This document shows, piece after piece, positions 11,260 through 21,888 of a DNA stretch of 64,000 bases. Under the pieces are notes generated by a model, which made no database searches, was not told the DNA's origin, and saw only the letters and a list, made by a program, of their open reading frames with translations. The first letter of the stretch is position 1. Each line of letters begins with the position of its first letter. This DNA is from Chrysaora quinquecirrha (Eukaryota > Cnidaria > Scyphozoa > Semaeostomeae > Pelagiidae): assembly GCA_014526335.1 (NCBI GenBank), contig JACTAT010000166.1, forward strand, positions 1 to 64,000, given 5' to 3'. The position numbers were made by a program, and so were the translations under genes.

Positions 11260-11606
11260 AGGCCTTCTGTTTTTACATGAGACACGGATCCGATCCACTT
11301 CGGGGTTTAGTGATTGACGCATGCGTGGTTACTGAATATTTCTATAGTAATTCACAATAATATTTTCGAAGAGAGCCAGTTTTTGATCGGATCCACCTGT
11401 TTAGAAGATGCAAAGGTAGGTCGGATCTAAACTCTAAACTGCAACGCTTTCCAAAAACATCCAAAAGTAGGTCGGTTCGCGGACCAAAAGTGGATCGGAT
11501 CTACGAATTGTGTGTAAACGCAAGGCCTATCTGTACCAAAAGTAGATCGGATCCACTGGGGATCCACTTTAGATACGATCCATTTTTGCTCGTGTAAAGG
11601 GGGTCT
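11260..11606. mobile_element. GGATC-rich foldback MITE
   Basis: The ends contain TTTTTACATGAG and CTCGTGTAAAGGGGG. The interior repeats GATCGGATCCAC-type words in both orientations, like the element interrupted by BEL at 1847-8448. Confidence 0.5.
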
Positions 11607-11978
11607 TCGGTTCTTAAAGGTTAGCTACGATGTTTTTGTGGAACATGTATTTGGGATCCGATTTTTCTCCCTCCTCCTCCTCCGAGGGAGGGATTTTTCC
11701 TCTCTAATTTTTTGCCATGTATAAACAGGAACACCCTCTTATGTCAGCTATTTCTTGGAACTTAAATCTTGTTATTTTGCATGGTAATCTTTTCCCATTC
11801 GATCCTGCGTTATCGCATCAACATATTTCATGGATATTTGGTGAATTGACAAGTTGTTTCCTCATTCCAGTTGCTCCTTTCGCTATATTCAAACTCCACA
11901 AAGCACATGACAGAAATATCGAGTCTTTCCTTCTACTTCTCTATGGCTCTGCATGCCTTTTTACATCCTTTATTTGCT

Positions 11979-12349
11979 ACACGTTTTTTTTTATAAAGAA
12001 CACCTTTATAAGGAACTGGAGGCTGAAAATTTCCAAAAAATTAAGGAACGTTAAGGAAATGTCGAGGCTGGGATGAAAAACTAAGAAATTCTTTTTTAAA
12101 GAACAATATATTTCCGAAGTACAATACAACAGAAGTACTATATATTTCCCATCGTTCTTCCCCAAAAAGCTCCATTTATACTTAAAGTTAGAAATGAAGA
12201 ATAGTTTCTATGAATTTGCTGTAAAAATTAGTATTTATACATATCCCACGACAAGGAAGAGTATAAGGAACTTTCAGCCTCATTTTGTTGAAAAATTAAG
12301 GAACTCCAACCTCATCTCGGACCAAAGGTTCCTTATAAAAAAAAAGTGT
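11979..12349. mobile_element. MITE, TTCCTTA-word subfamily
   Basis: Inverted ends ACACGTTTTTTTTTATAAAGAA and TTCCTTATAAAAAAAAAGTGT lie 371 bp apart. The interior repeats AAGGAAC / TTCCTTA words. Relatives lie at 24955-25275, 33051-33403 and 50827-50922. Confidence 0.8.
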
Positions 12350-12531
12350 ATTCCTCAAGAAAGAATTCTTACAACGAAGTAATATTACGTTGCCAGTAGT
12401 GTGCCTTTTTGTAAGTGTGTGTAAGGATGGAAGAAAATCATAAGCACAAAGATTTGAAATAATGCCAAAAACTGAAAATCATCAACATTTATACCTAAAT
12501 GTCTGTTATAGCTGCTACCTAACCTAGTAAT

Positions 12532-12903
12532 CTTAGGTGCCTAATGGCCGTCCCCCCCCCATCTAATTAATTTTTCGAAAAAATTCCAACCCCTCGCTCT
12601 TATTAGGACCTCCCGCTTATAAAAATTTGCATTTATATTGATGTTGATATTTTATACTAAACTTACTTTGACGTTCTTGATGTGAAATTTCACTTGTAAA
12701 CGCAATTTGTTGGTTAGAACTATGGAATTCCTTAGCCTATAAGTACTAAACGGTACCTGGAACTGCGTTTCAGCAGTTTCCTGACAAAGTTTGTCGAACA
12801 AAGTCCGATCCCCCCGTTTTTTCCGACCCCCCCACTAATTAGATCCTGACAGCAGTTCCAACCCCCGCCTATTCCGACCCCCCAGCAATTAGCAGCCTTT
12901 CAG
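12532..12903. mobile_element. MITE with CTTAGGTGCCTAAT termini, copy A
   Basis: It starts CTTAGGTGCCTAATGGCC and contains C-rich blocks. Its interior (ACTTACTTTGACGTTCTTG, TGACAAAGTTTGTCGAACAAAGTCC) is the reverse complement of 35697-36103. The right terminus is degenerate. Confidence 0.72.
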
Positions 12904-13254
12904 GCTTCGGTACATTTTGCAAATCTGCCTCCCGCGATTATTGACGATCCTCGTAAGAGTGTGCAACAAACCAAACTTTATTGCCAGATGTCCCAATCAA
13001 CATGTTTAATTCCAGTCAAATCTCCGGGCTGTTCGGAAATATTCATCTACAGTCAAAGCTCGTCTGTGAAACGTGAAGGAAAATGTTTGGAAAATTTTCA
13101 TAGGTTTCAAACAGAGAAAAGAAGCATTTGATAGCGCAAAAAGCATAATCTGATGGTTTAGGATAAAAAAGTGCAATATAAAAAATGTATCTCAATGTGC
13201 TTTCTCAAAAAGTCATAATGTCCAGTGTTTATGTCCGAAAATCTGTCAATCGCT

Positions 13255-13334
13255 TCACTTTTTACCAAATCTGCGGCGGTAGTAGTAAGACCTGCGGCGG
13301 TAGTAATAGGATCGGCGGCGGTAGTAGTAAGGAT
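13255..13334 (-). CDS. Secreted-peptide gene 2, exon 3: Tyr/Arg-repeat cationic peptide with amidation-type end
   Basis: The acceptor TTTCTTTCAG precedes base 13334, and the exon completes the phase-1 codon left by exon 2 (GAT, Asp). It encodes 25 residues: Pro, then YYYRRR, S-YYYRRR, S-YYYRRR, then FGKK and TGA at 13255-13257. The 21-bp unit is repeated three times with mixed Arg codons (CGC, CGA, AGG, AGA). Nine of the 25 residues are Arg, nine Tyr and two Lys. Glycine followed by two lysines at the C terminus is the usual signal for carboxypeptidase trimming and C-terminal amidation, so the mature end would be Arg-Arg-Arg-Phe-amide. Whether prohormone convertases also cut at the internal RRR sites is open. 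Antimicrobial or neuropeptide activity is inference from charge, signal peptide and propeptide. Confidence 0.7.
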
Positions 13335-13944
13335 CTGAAAGAAATTAATATTACGTTCATACTTTTCCTTTTTTCTTGTTCGTTTTTCCTCGTTTATATT
13401 ATATCAACACAAGTCAAAAGAAAATTTCGGAAATATCGACTTTTTTGAATAAGAAATAGGCTCTTATTCATAAGAAACCGGCTATAAGAAACTCTATATG
13501 CTTTCCTTTGCATAAAAGTCAAGAGACTTCCAGCTACATTCATTAAGAAGTGGAAAAAACTGTAAGCAGCTTGTTCTATTTATAGATTAAGCACTCTATT
13601 TTACTGACTTTCATATGATTATGTCATATTTCACCCCAACCGTACTAAATATCCCCTACCATTCTCCCAGATCCCCCCACCGTACTAAACATCCTCCACG
13701 GCAATCATGGTGTGACCCCACCGAACTGCACATTCGCCTCCGTACTCTAAGATGCCTCCCCACGGCAATCATAATATGAATATCCCCAATCGTACTGAAT
13801 ATCCGCCACCGTAACGACCAAGCGCCGCATGCATAATAAGTACACCCTTTAGATTATGTTGGCTACAAATATATACTGCGTTTTTGATAGTTTTATGACC
13901 CTTAATAGCCTGGAATATACAAGAAATACAATTCTATACTCAGC

Positions 13945-14007
13945 CTGCGTTGCAGACCTTACTGAAGTAAATATTTACTATTTACTTCAGTAAGGTCTGC
14001 AACGCAG
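13945..14007. repeat. Perfect 29-bp inverted repeat with 5-nt loop
   Basis: The arm 13945-13973 (CTGCGTTGCAGACCTTACTG...) is matched base for base by its reverse complement at 13979-14007, around the loop TTTAC. It lies in intron 2 of secreted-peptide gene 2. The AGCCTGCGTGCAGACCT hairpin at 40489-40519 shares its core, suggesting one foldback family. Confidence 0.9.
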
Positions 14008-14290
14008 ACTAGCTTATGCTGAGATAAAAATATAGGAAAATACTGTAGTTTCTCAACCCATTCACCAGCAGAGAATTCATTTGTCTTTTTTATAAGTGTC
14101 TCATTTTTTAATATTCTATCTATTTTAATTATTTATTGGTTTGTAACCAGTAAATAGGATCATACATGAAAAAGCCTTCGTGCACGTTTTAACATCCCAA
14201 CCTCCTCTGGGATATTTATATGCATGCAATATTGTATTTAGTATAATATTTCTAGGGTCGTTTTCAATAATTCAGACGCAAGAAAATTAC

Positions 14291-14485
14291 CTTGTCCAGG
14301 TGCTTCTTTGTCTTGCTCATCCATCTCACGTTCTGAATCCTTTATTCTTTGTTCGTTGCCATCTTCCTGTCCATTTTCATCTTCATCATTGTTTTCATCA
14401 TCTGCATCTCTACCCTCTCTTTCATCAAAGTCCTTCTCGTCATCATTATGTAGCTTCTCTGGGTCTGCCCTACTCTTTGCATCAA
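14291..14485 (-). CDS. Secreted-peptide gene 2, exon 2 (acidic propeptide)
   Basis: The acceptor GCCTTAG precedes base 14485, and the donor CAAG|GTAATT follows base 14291. Both junctions are phase 1, as in gene 1. The exon encodes 64 complete codons, overwhelmingly acidic and polar, including ADDENNDEDENGQEDG, and ends EAPGQ just before the cationic exon. Of these, 31 residues are Asp or Glu. It shares exon length class, phase and composition with 8580-8786 but little exact sequence, as expected for a fast-evolving propeptide. The first split codon becomes Val, as in gene 1. Its presumed role is to mask the cationic C-terminal peptide during secretion. No alternative signal-peptide exon with the TTCAAG-ATG context was found between here and 29.7 kb. 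Confidence 0.7.
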
Positions 14486-14620
14486 CTAAGGCAGAAACAA
14501 ATTTGTTTGACTCAATTACGGGGCGGTGGCCTTCCCTATCTTTTCGAGCCGGCGGCTGCTTAAGATCGCGTTTACAACAAAAAGCATACCAAAGCCCTCT
14601 TTATGTATAGATTAAAAGAT

Positions 14621-14750
14621 ACAATCATGGGCAAAATATATTGAAACACAGACATATTGGTTTGATATCTAGGTGTTTGCCCCCCCCCTCCCCCTCCCCC
14701 TCCCCCCCCCCCAATACTGTATAATGTTGATCACTTTTGCACGGATTTCA
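14621..14750. repeat. Poly-C repeat element, partial copy
   Basis: TACAATCATGGGCAAAATAT followed by a C-rich tract (14672-14712) matches the left half of the element at 46832-47098. Confidence 0.55.
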
Positions 14751-16985
14751 TAACACATTGTAAAGAACCGATAAAGAATCGGTTACTTCTGATGTGAATA
14801 AAACAAAGTATCCAACATTGAGCAATTCGCTTTAAATGGTTAGTGAAGCAACACAAATTTTCTTTGTTCCTTTGGAACTAACCGGTTCCGTTTTTCGTTG
14901 TTTTTTCTTGGTGCTTCTTCAGGTAGCGTGATATTAGGAATGGGTCGAGTCTGATTCCCGCGCCAAAATGGCGGAAGAGGAGAATCTTCACAAGACTGGT
15001 GTCAAGATTGGCCAGCTGTTGGATTAAAATTTTGATTGATTGCGAGGATTTTCAAAGTTGCTGAGACAGCTACTTGACCGACGCTAGGGGAAACTTGAAA
15101 GACTGGATCAATGAATTCTTTTTGTTTTGCTTCGGTTCCACGTCTTCGTAGAATCAAAATAGCGAAGCAAATCTCTAATTCGTTTCAAAATAACGCACTC
15201 TTATTGTGTTGTATGAAAAAATAAAGGCCGCTTTGTACTTCAAGCTGGGCATGAAGCATACAAAACCAATTCAGTTCTGGTAATGAATAGCACGGCACGA
15301 CAAACTTTCATTTATAAAAACCAAATGTCGCACGTTGGATTCCAAACCTTTATAACGAACGCGCGTCACTGCATAATCAGTGCGTGTACCAACACAAGAA
15401 CAAAAACAGTAGACGAGAACAACCACAGATTACTGATCAAAGCGCTTCTTTTCTTCTGTTACAAAATATAAGCCCCCGGAAGATAAATGAATGAACCTCA
15501 GGGGGGTATCCAAGCCTAGTTTTGGGCGGGGACGTGCTATTTTGGTTCAAAATTTGGACCTATAATTACGCACGTGGGGCGCACTTGTCTGAAAAATCGT
15601 GACCCCTAATTCCGCAAACATAATGAATACCAACCTTGTGCTCAGGGCTAATAGGACCTCTACGTAATCACTGTGCTGCCCCATTTGTATCTTTTGCGGA
15701 CTGAGCTAACAACAACAACAACATATATCCTTAGGAATGAAATTGGATGAATAGTTAGCCCTTATTAATAAATCTCAAGTTAGGCAGCCATCAATTCAAA
15801 GTCCTGGTCAAAATTTCGGGAAGAGACGCCTGAAGTTGTAAATTGAAAATTTGCGCTTAATTGCGTGATTTCGCATCCCCTTTCGGGGCCTCTTTTAGCA
15901 CAGCCTTCCTTATGTCGAAAGCTCACAACAACAGATGTATCTAAGGGTCTTTACATGGCCGCTTTAATTCAAGCCACATTTGAATTAAGTTAGATCTAAA
16001 TTCACCCCACAGAAAAGTGGCAATTTTATTAAGTGCTGCACTTTGAATTATGCGCAGCAGGATTTGCCGACGGTCGACGCAACATTTTAACTACATATAA
16101 AGTCAACGTCGTTCTTGCGTCACTTTTATGCCGGATTGAATTAATCAAATTCGACATGACCCAAATGCGGCCTTATGAGGTCCACCTAAACGTCCTTACA
16201 ACATTCTAAGGGCTCTGTCTTGTACTTTCTATGTTGCTATAGAAACCAAATGTCGGCGAGATTTGTCAGCCTATAACAAAAATCTACTTAAAGAAAAAGT
16301 TTTTCCCAGTTTTAGCTTACACGCATGAAATTGAAATGAAAGTCAACTAAATCTTTAATTATACTGGATATTAGATTTTGAATATGAAAACCTAATGATA
16401 TTCCAAGTTAAGACATTTTAAATACGAATGCTCGACGCAGCAAAGATACAATCATCAAAAGGCAGAAAAGAAGTAGTTTTAAAGATCCATGTTATAGGTC
16501 TTTGACTACGTTTACACGATACCGACAGAATTTGAAAATGAGCAAATCCAAAAAGATAAAGATTTTGGCGAGCTGACATTTTCAGGAATCACTTTGATTT
16601 TGGAGCGGTTTTAAATAGCCTCCTGTCGAAAGCGTCTTAAAATGTTCCGTTTTCATAGCAAAATGTTCCGTTTTCATAGCTTTTGAGTGTTCACACGATA
16701 CCGTTTTCAAATTGTGCCGCTTGGAGTTACATTTTCAAAATGTGAATTTTCAAATTGTACCAGCACATTTTAATGCCTCTTCTTGTCAACGAGAGACCAA
16801 TCCGTAACATTGTTGGTCCTTTTTTAAACTGTGCCGGAATCTTATGAAAGTAGTGTAAGACTAACTCTTTAAGCTCCTCTCTTAATTGCAAATCAATTTA
16901 TCTTTTAATCAGCACCAAACTGTTTGTAATAAAATTGGTGTAGTATTGAAAGATTCTTAAACCTCTAGGTGTTTAGTACACTCTT
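14751..16985. other. Non-coding stretch with fragments of dispersed repeats
   Basis: No supported gene is seen. A GGGACGTGC-type repeat fragment lies near 15480-15610, and a GTTTACACGATACCG-type element with a short direct duplication lies at about 16507-16760. Under the gene 2 model this is intron 1. Confidence 0.5.
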
Positions 16986-19900
16986 TTTTTATAAGAATAC
17001 TAGCCCATGCCCGTCTCTGACCACCGCCTCAGAAGGACCTCTGCCCTAAGGACCTACGTCTCAAGGACCTCCGCCTCTCCACTTTGCTCCAAGTTTCTAA
17101 CATTTAGTATTTGTCCCCGGTCCTAGTCCAGGGTCCTTATCCTTTGTTCTCTTCCTCAGTCCTAAAATTACCCATTGTCTTCAGTCCTGTTCCTTAGTCC
17201 TGTTCCTCAGTCCTGAAATTACCCATGGTCTTCAGTCCTGTTCCTTAGTCCTGTTCCTCAGTCCTAAAATTACCCATTGTCTTCAGTCCTGTTCCTTAGT
17301 CCTGTTCCTCAGTCCTGAAATTACCCATGGTCTTCAGTCCCGTTCCTTAGTCCTCGTCCTCAGTCCTGAAATTACCCATGGTCTTCAGTCTTGTTCCTTA
17401 GTCCTGTTCCTCAGTCCTGAAATCACCCATGGTCTTCAGTCCCGTTCCTTAGTCCTCGTCCTCAGTCCTGAAATTACCCATGGTCTTCAGTCCTGTTCCT
17501 TAGTCCTGTTCCTCAGTCCTGAAATTACCCATTATCTTCAGTCCTGTTCCTTAGTCCTGTTCCTCAGTCCTGAAATTACTCATGGTCTTCAGTCCCGTTC
17601 CTTAGTCCTGTTCCTCAGTCCTGAAATTACCCATGGTCTTCAGTCCTGTTCCTTAGTCCTGTTCCTCAGTCCTAAAATTACCCATTGTCTTCAGTCCTGT
17701 TCCTTAGTCCTGTTCCTCAGTCCTGAAATTACCCATGGTCTTCAGTCCCGTTCCTTAGTCCTCGTCCTCAGTCCTGAAATTACCCATTGTCTTCAGTCCC
17801 GTTCCTTAGTCCTCTTCCTCAGTCCTGAAATTACCCATGGTCTTCAGTCCCGTTCCTTAGTCCTGTTCCTCAGTCCTGAAATTACCCATGGTCTTCAGTC
17901 CTGTTCATTAGTCCTCTTCCTCAGTCCTGAAATTACATATGTTCTTCAGTCCCGTTCCTTAGTCCTCGTCCTCAGTCCTGAAATTACCCATTGTCTTCAG
18001 TCCCGTTCCTTAGTCCTCTTCCTCAGTCCTGAAATTACCCATGGTCTTCAGTCCAGTTCCTTAGTCCTCGTCCTCAGTCCTGAAATTACCCATTGTCTTC
18101 AGTTCCGTTCCTTAGTCCTCTTCCTCAGTCCTGAAATTACCAACGGTCTTCAGTCCCGTTCCTTAGTCCTGTTCCTCAGTCTTGAAATTACCCATGGTCT
18201 TTAGTCCTGTTCCTCAGTCCTGAAAGTACCCATGGTCTTCAGTCCCGTTCCTTAGTCCTCTTCCTCAGTCCTAAAATTACCCATGGTCTTCAGTCCCGTT
18301 CCTTTGTCCTGTTTCTAAGTCCTGAAATTACCCATGGTCTTCAGTCCTGTTCCTTAGTCCTGTTCCTCAGTCCTAAAATTACCCATTGTCTTCAGTCCTG
18401 TTCCTTAGTCCTGTTCCTCAGTCCTGAAATTACCCATGGTCTTCAGTCCCGTTCCTTAGTCCTCGTCCTCAGTCCTGAAATTACCCATTGTCTTCAGTCC
18501 TGTTCCTTAGTCCTGTTCCTCAGTCCTGAAATTACCCATGGTCTTCAGTCCCGTTCCTTAGTCCTCGTCCTCAGTCCTGAAATTACCCATGGTCTTCAGT
18601 CCTGTTCCTTAGTCCTGTTCCTCAGTCCTGAAATCACCCATGGTCTTCAGTCCCGTTCCTTAGTCCTCGTCCTCAGTCCTGAAATTACCCATGGTCTTCA
18701 GTCCTGTTCCTTAGTCCTGTTCCTCAGTCCTGAAATTACCCATTATCTTCAGTCCTGTTCCTTAGTCCTGTTCCTCAGTCCTGAAATTACTCATGGTCTT
18801 CAGTCCCGTTCCTTAGTCCTGTTCCTCAGTCCTGAAATTACCCATGGTCTTCAGTCCTGTTCCTTAGTCCTGTTCCTCAGTCCTAAAATTACCCATTGTC
18901 TTCAGTCCTGTTCCTTAGTCCTGTTCCTCAGTCCTGAAATTACCCATGGTCTTCAGTCCCGTTCCTTAGTCCTCGTCCTCAGTCCTGAAATTACCCATTG
19001 TCTTCAGTCCCGTTCCTTAGTCCTCTTCCTCAGTCCTGAAATTACCCATGGTCTTCAGTCCCGTTCCTTAGTCCTGTTCCTCAGTCCTGAAATTACCCAT
19101 GGTCTTCAGTCCTGTTCATTAGTCCTCTTCCTCAGTCCTGAAATTACATATGTTCTTCAGTCCGTTCCTTAGTCCTCGTCCTCAGTCCTGAAATTACCCA
19201 TTGTCTTCAGTCCCGTTCCTTAGTCCTCTTCCTCAGTCCTGAAATTACCCATGGTCTTCAGTCCAGTTCCTTAGTCCTCGTCCTCAGTCCTGAAATTACC
19301 CATTGTCTTCAGTTCCGTTCCTTAGTCCTCTTCCTCAGTCCTGAAATTACCAACGGTCTTCCGTCCCGTTCCTTAGTCCTGTTCCTCAGTCTTGAAATTA
19401 CCCATGGTCTTTAGTCCTGTTCCTCAGTCCTGAAAGTACCCATGGTCTTCAGTCCCGTTCCTTAGTCCTCTTCCTCAGTCCTAAAATTACCCATGGTCTT
19501 CAGTCCCGTTCCTTTGTCCTGTTTCTAAGTCCTGAAATTACTAATGGTCTTCAGTCCCGTTCCTTAGTACTCTTCCTCAGTCCTGAAATTACTAATGGTC
19601 TTTAGTCCCGTTCCTTAGTCCTCTTCCTCAGCCCTGAAATTATTTATGGCCTTCAGTCCCGCTCCTTAGTCCTCTTCCTCAGTCCTGAAATTACTCGTGA
19701 TCTTCAGTCCCGTTCCTTAGTCCTCTTCCTCAGTCCTGAAATTACTCATGGTCTTCAGTCTTATTCTTTAGTCCTGTTCCTCAGTCATGTCCTTGTGGTA
19801 GTTGATCTTTCCCAGTACTGTTTATACTGGGAAATTAATACTGAATATTCAGATACTGCTATCCAGCGACCTTATACTTCAGGATGGCATTCGGTTTTAT

Positions 19901-20462
19901 TGGCTTTGAAATGCACTATTCACAAACGTTTTCAAAAGGGTTTTTGTTTTGCTTTGAATGAAACGCAATTCTGAATAAGCATTTGAAATCAGGTAATGGC
20001 ATTTTGTTTCAATTGAAAGGGAAAAAAAGCATTAACACAATGCGATTCAAGCCGGTTGACTGAATTTCCCTGTAAACATCAACGCAAATAACTTTTTTGA
20101 TCTAGAAAAGTTGTTATTTCCCAGTAAATAATCCAGGTATAGATGAAATTTAGTAGATATATTCAGTCAGCTTCGTTACTTGTAGTCATCGTTATGAAGT
20201 AAGAATAATTTAACATACAGTAAGCAAGCAATCTATGTCTGGGGTCTAGACAAAAGATTTCAATTGGGCAAGACAATGCCTTGTGACAAAGAAGGGGGCT
20301 TTTCCCTCGTTACCCCAGAAACGGTAGCAGTTGGGAAAGATATGGCAAGCGATGGCTCAACTTTAGAATAGGTTGCAGAGAAGGGTGCAGGTTTGAGAAG
20401 CGTAACATAAACAGCCACGGAGGAGATGCTCTGACAAAATTGTTGCCTTGACTACTACAAAA
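16985..20462. repeat. Composite tandem unit 1 (head, expanded minisatellite, tail)
   Basis: The head at about 16990 (CTAGCCCATGCCCGTCTCTGACCACCGCCTCA), the minisatellite body (17140-19795) and a tail (19848-20460; GATTCAAGCCGGTTGACTGAAT) recur in the same order at 21888-24125 and 26523-28690. Units meet at a TTTTAGTATA-like junction. Confidence 0.75.
17140..19795. repeat. 51-bp minisatellite array with 1.2-kb higher-order duplication
   Basis: Some 50 copies of a 51-bp unit (TCCTGAAATTACCCATGGTC plus three short AGTCCTGTTCC-like sub-repeats) are tandemly arranged. Diagnostic variants recur 1210-1211 bp apart (CAACGGTCTT at 18141 and 19351; AAATTACATAT ending at 17940 and 19151). This shows that a block of about 24 units was duplicated as a whole. 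Confidence 0.93.
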
Positions 20463-21888
20463 TTAGTATATAAGACTAGCCCTTGCCCGTCTAAGAGCAC
20501 CGCCTCACAAGGACTCCGCCTCAAGAACCACCGCCTCAAAGACCTCCGCCTCAAAGACCTCCGCCTCAAGGACCTCTGCCTCTCCACTTACCTCCTAGTT
20601 TCTAATCTTTAGTATTTGTCCTTGATCCTAGTCCAGGGTCCCTTTTCCTAGTTCCAATCCCAGTTCTGTTCCACTGTTTTAGTGTAAGGTCCTTAGTCCA
20701 AATTGATGTTTCTAAGTTTCGAATTAGTCAGTGTACAGCAGTTGTCTTTCTCTATAGTCTGTCCCTTAGTCCTGACATAATCAATCGTCTTCAGCCCCAC
20801 TCCTTCGTCCTGTTCCTCAGTCTTGTTATTGTTCAGATCTCCAAGCCCGTTCCTTGGTCCTGTTCCTTGGTCTTGTTATTGTTCATGTTTCTTAGTCCTG
20901 AAATTACTCATGGTCTTCAGTCCCGTTCCTTTTTCCTGTTCCTTAGTCCTGAAATGGTCTTCAATTCCATTCGTTGGTGTTGTTTTTCAGTCTTGTTATT
21001 GTTCATGCTCCTTAGTCCTGAATTTATTAATGGTCTTCAGTCCCGTTCCTTTATCCTGTTCCTAAGTTCTGAAATTACTCATGGTCTTTAGTCCCGTTCC
21101 TTTATCCTGTTCCTTAGTGCTGAAATGATCTTCACTTCCATTCGTTGGTCTTGTTCCTCAGTCTTGTTTATGTTCATGCTCCTTAGTCCTGAAATTATTA
21201 ATGTTCTTCAGTCCCGTTCCTTGATCCCGTTTGTCAGTCTTATTATTGCTCATGTTCCTTAGTCCTGAAATTGTTCACACACTATAGTCCCGTTCCTTTA
21301 TCCTGTTCCTTAGTCCTGAAATGGTCTTCAGTTCCATTCCTTTGTCTTGTTCCTCAGTAATGTTATTGTTCATGTTCCCTAGTCCTGAAATTATTCATGT
21401 GCTTCAGTCCCGTTCCTTGGTCCCGTTTGTCAGTCTTATTATTGCTCATGTTCCTTAGTCCTGAAATTGTTCATGGTCTTCAGTCCCATTCCTTGGTCCT
21501 GTTCCCCAGTCATGTTATTGTTCATGTTTCTTAGTCCGGAAATTATTCGTGGTCTTCAGTCCCGTACTATGGTCCTGTTTCTCAGTCTTGTTATTGTTCA
21601 TTCTCTGCAGATCTGTTCGTCATCGTTTTCCTTAGCCAAGTTGAGTTAGTCTAGTTTTTATGTTGTGAAGAAAATTTTACCTTTCTAGCTGTCCTTGGCT
21701 TGTTTCAATCCCGTTGAAAGGATCCCGCAAAGATCATGATAGAAAACGTGGCAATATAATAGATAGAACGCATTCTCCGCGGAGAACTCGGGTTTACTGC
21801 AGGAGAAATCGTGGATAACTTGGGTTTACTGCAGGATCCTGCTTCTTGGTCTTGTTGTAGTTATCTTGCTCAGTCCTGTATAGTCAGA
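20463..21888. repeat. Composite tandem unit 2, truncated
   Basis: The head motif (GACTAGCCCTTGCCCGTCT) at 20480 is followed by a diverged minisatellite with longer spacers (TCTTGTTATTGTTCATG). The unit stops within the tail (CAGTCCTGTATAGTCAG) and abuts the next head. Confidence 0.7.

Noticed and set aside
13185..13448. Plus-strand ORF with GGSS-type repeats over the Tyr/Arg exon
   Set aside because: No splice or start context; it is the complementary reading of the YYYRRR repeat.
17140..19795. Regular repeats that could suggest a CRISPR array
   Set aside because: There are no unique spacers between repeats and the genome is animal; it is a minisatellite.
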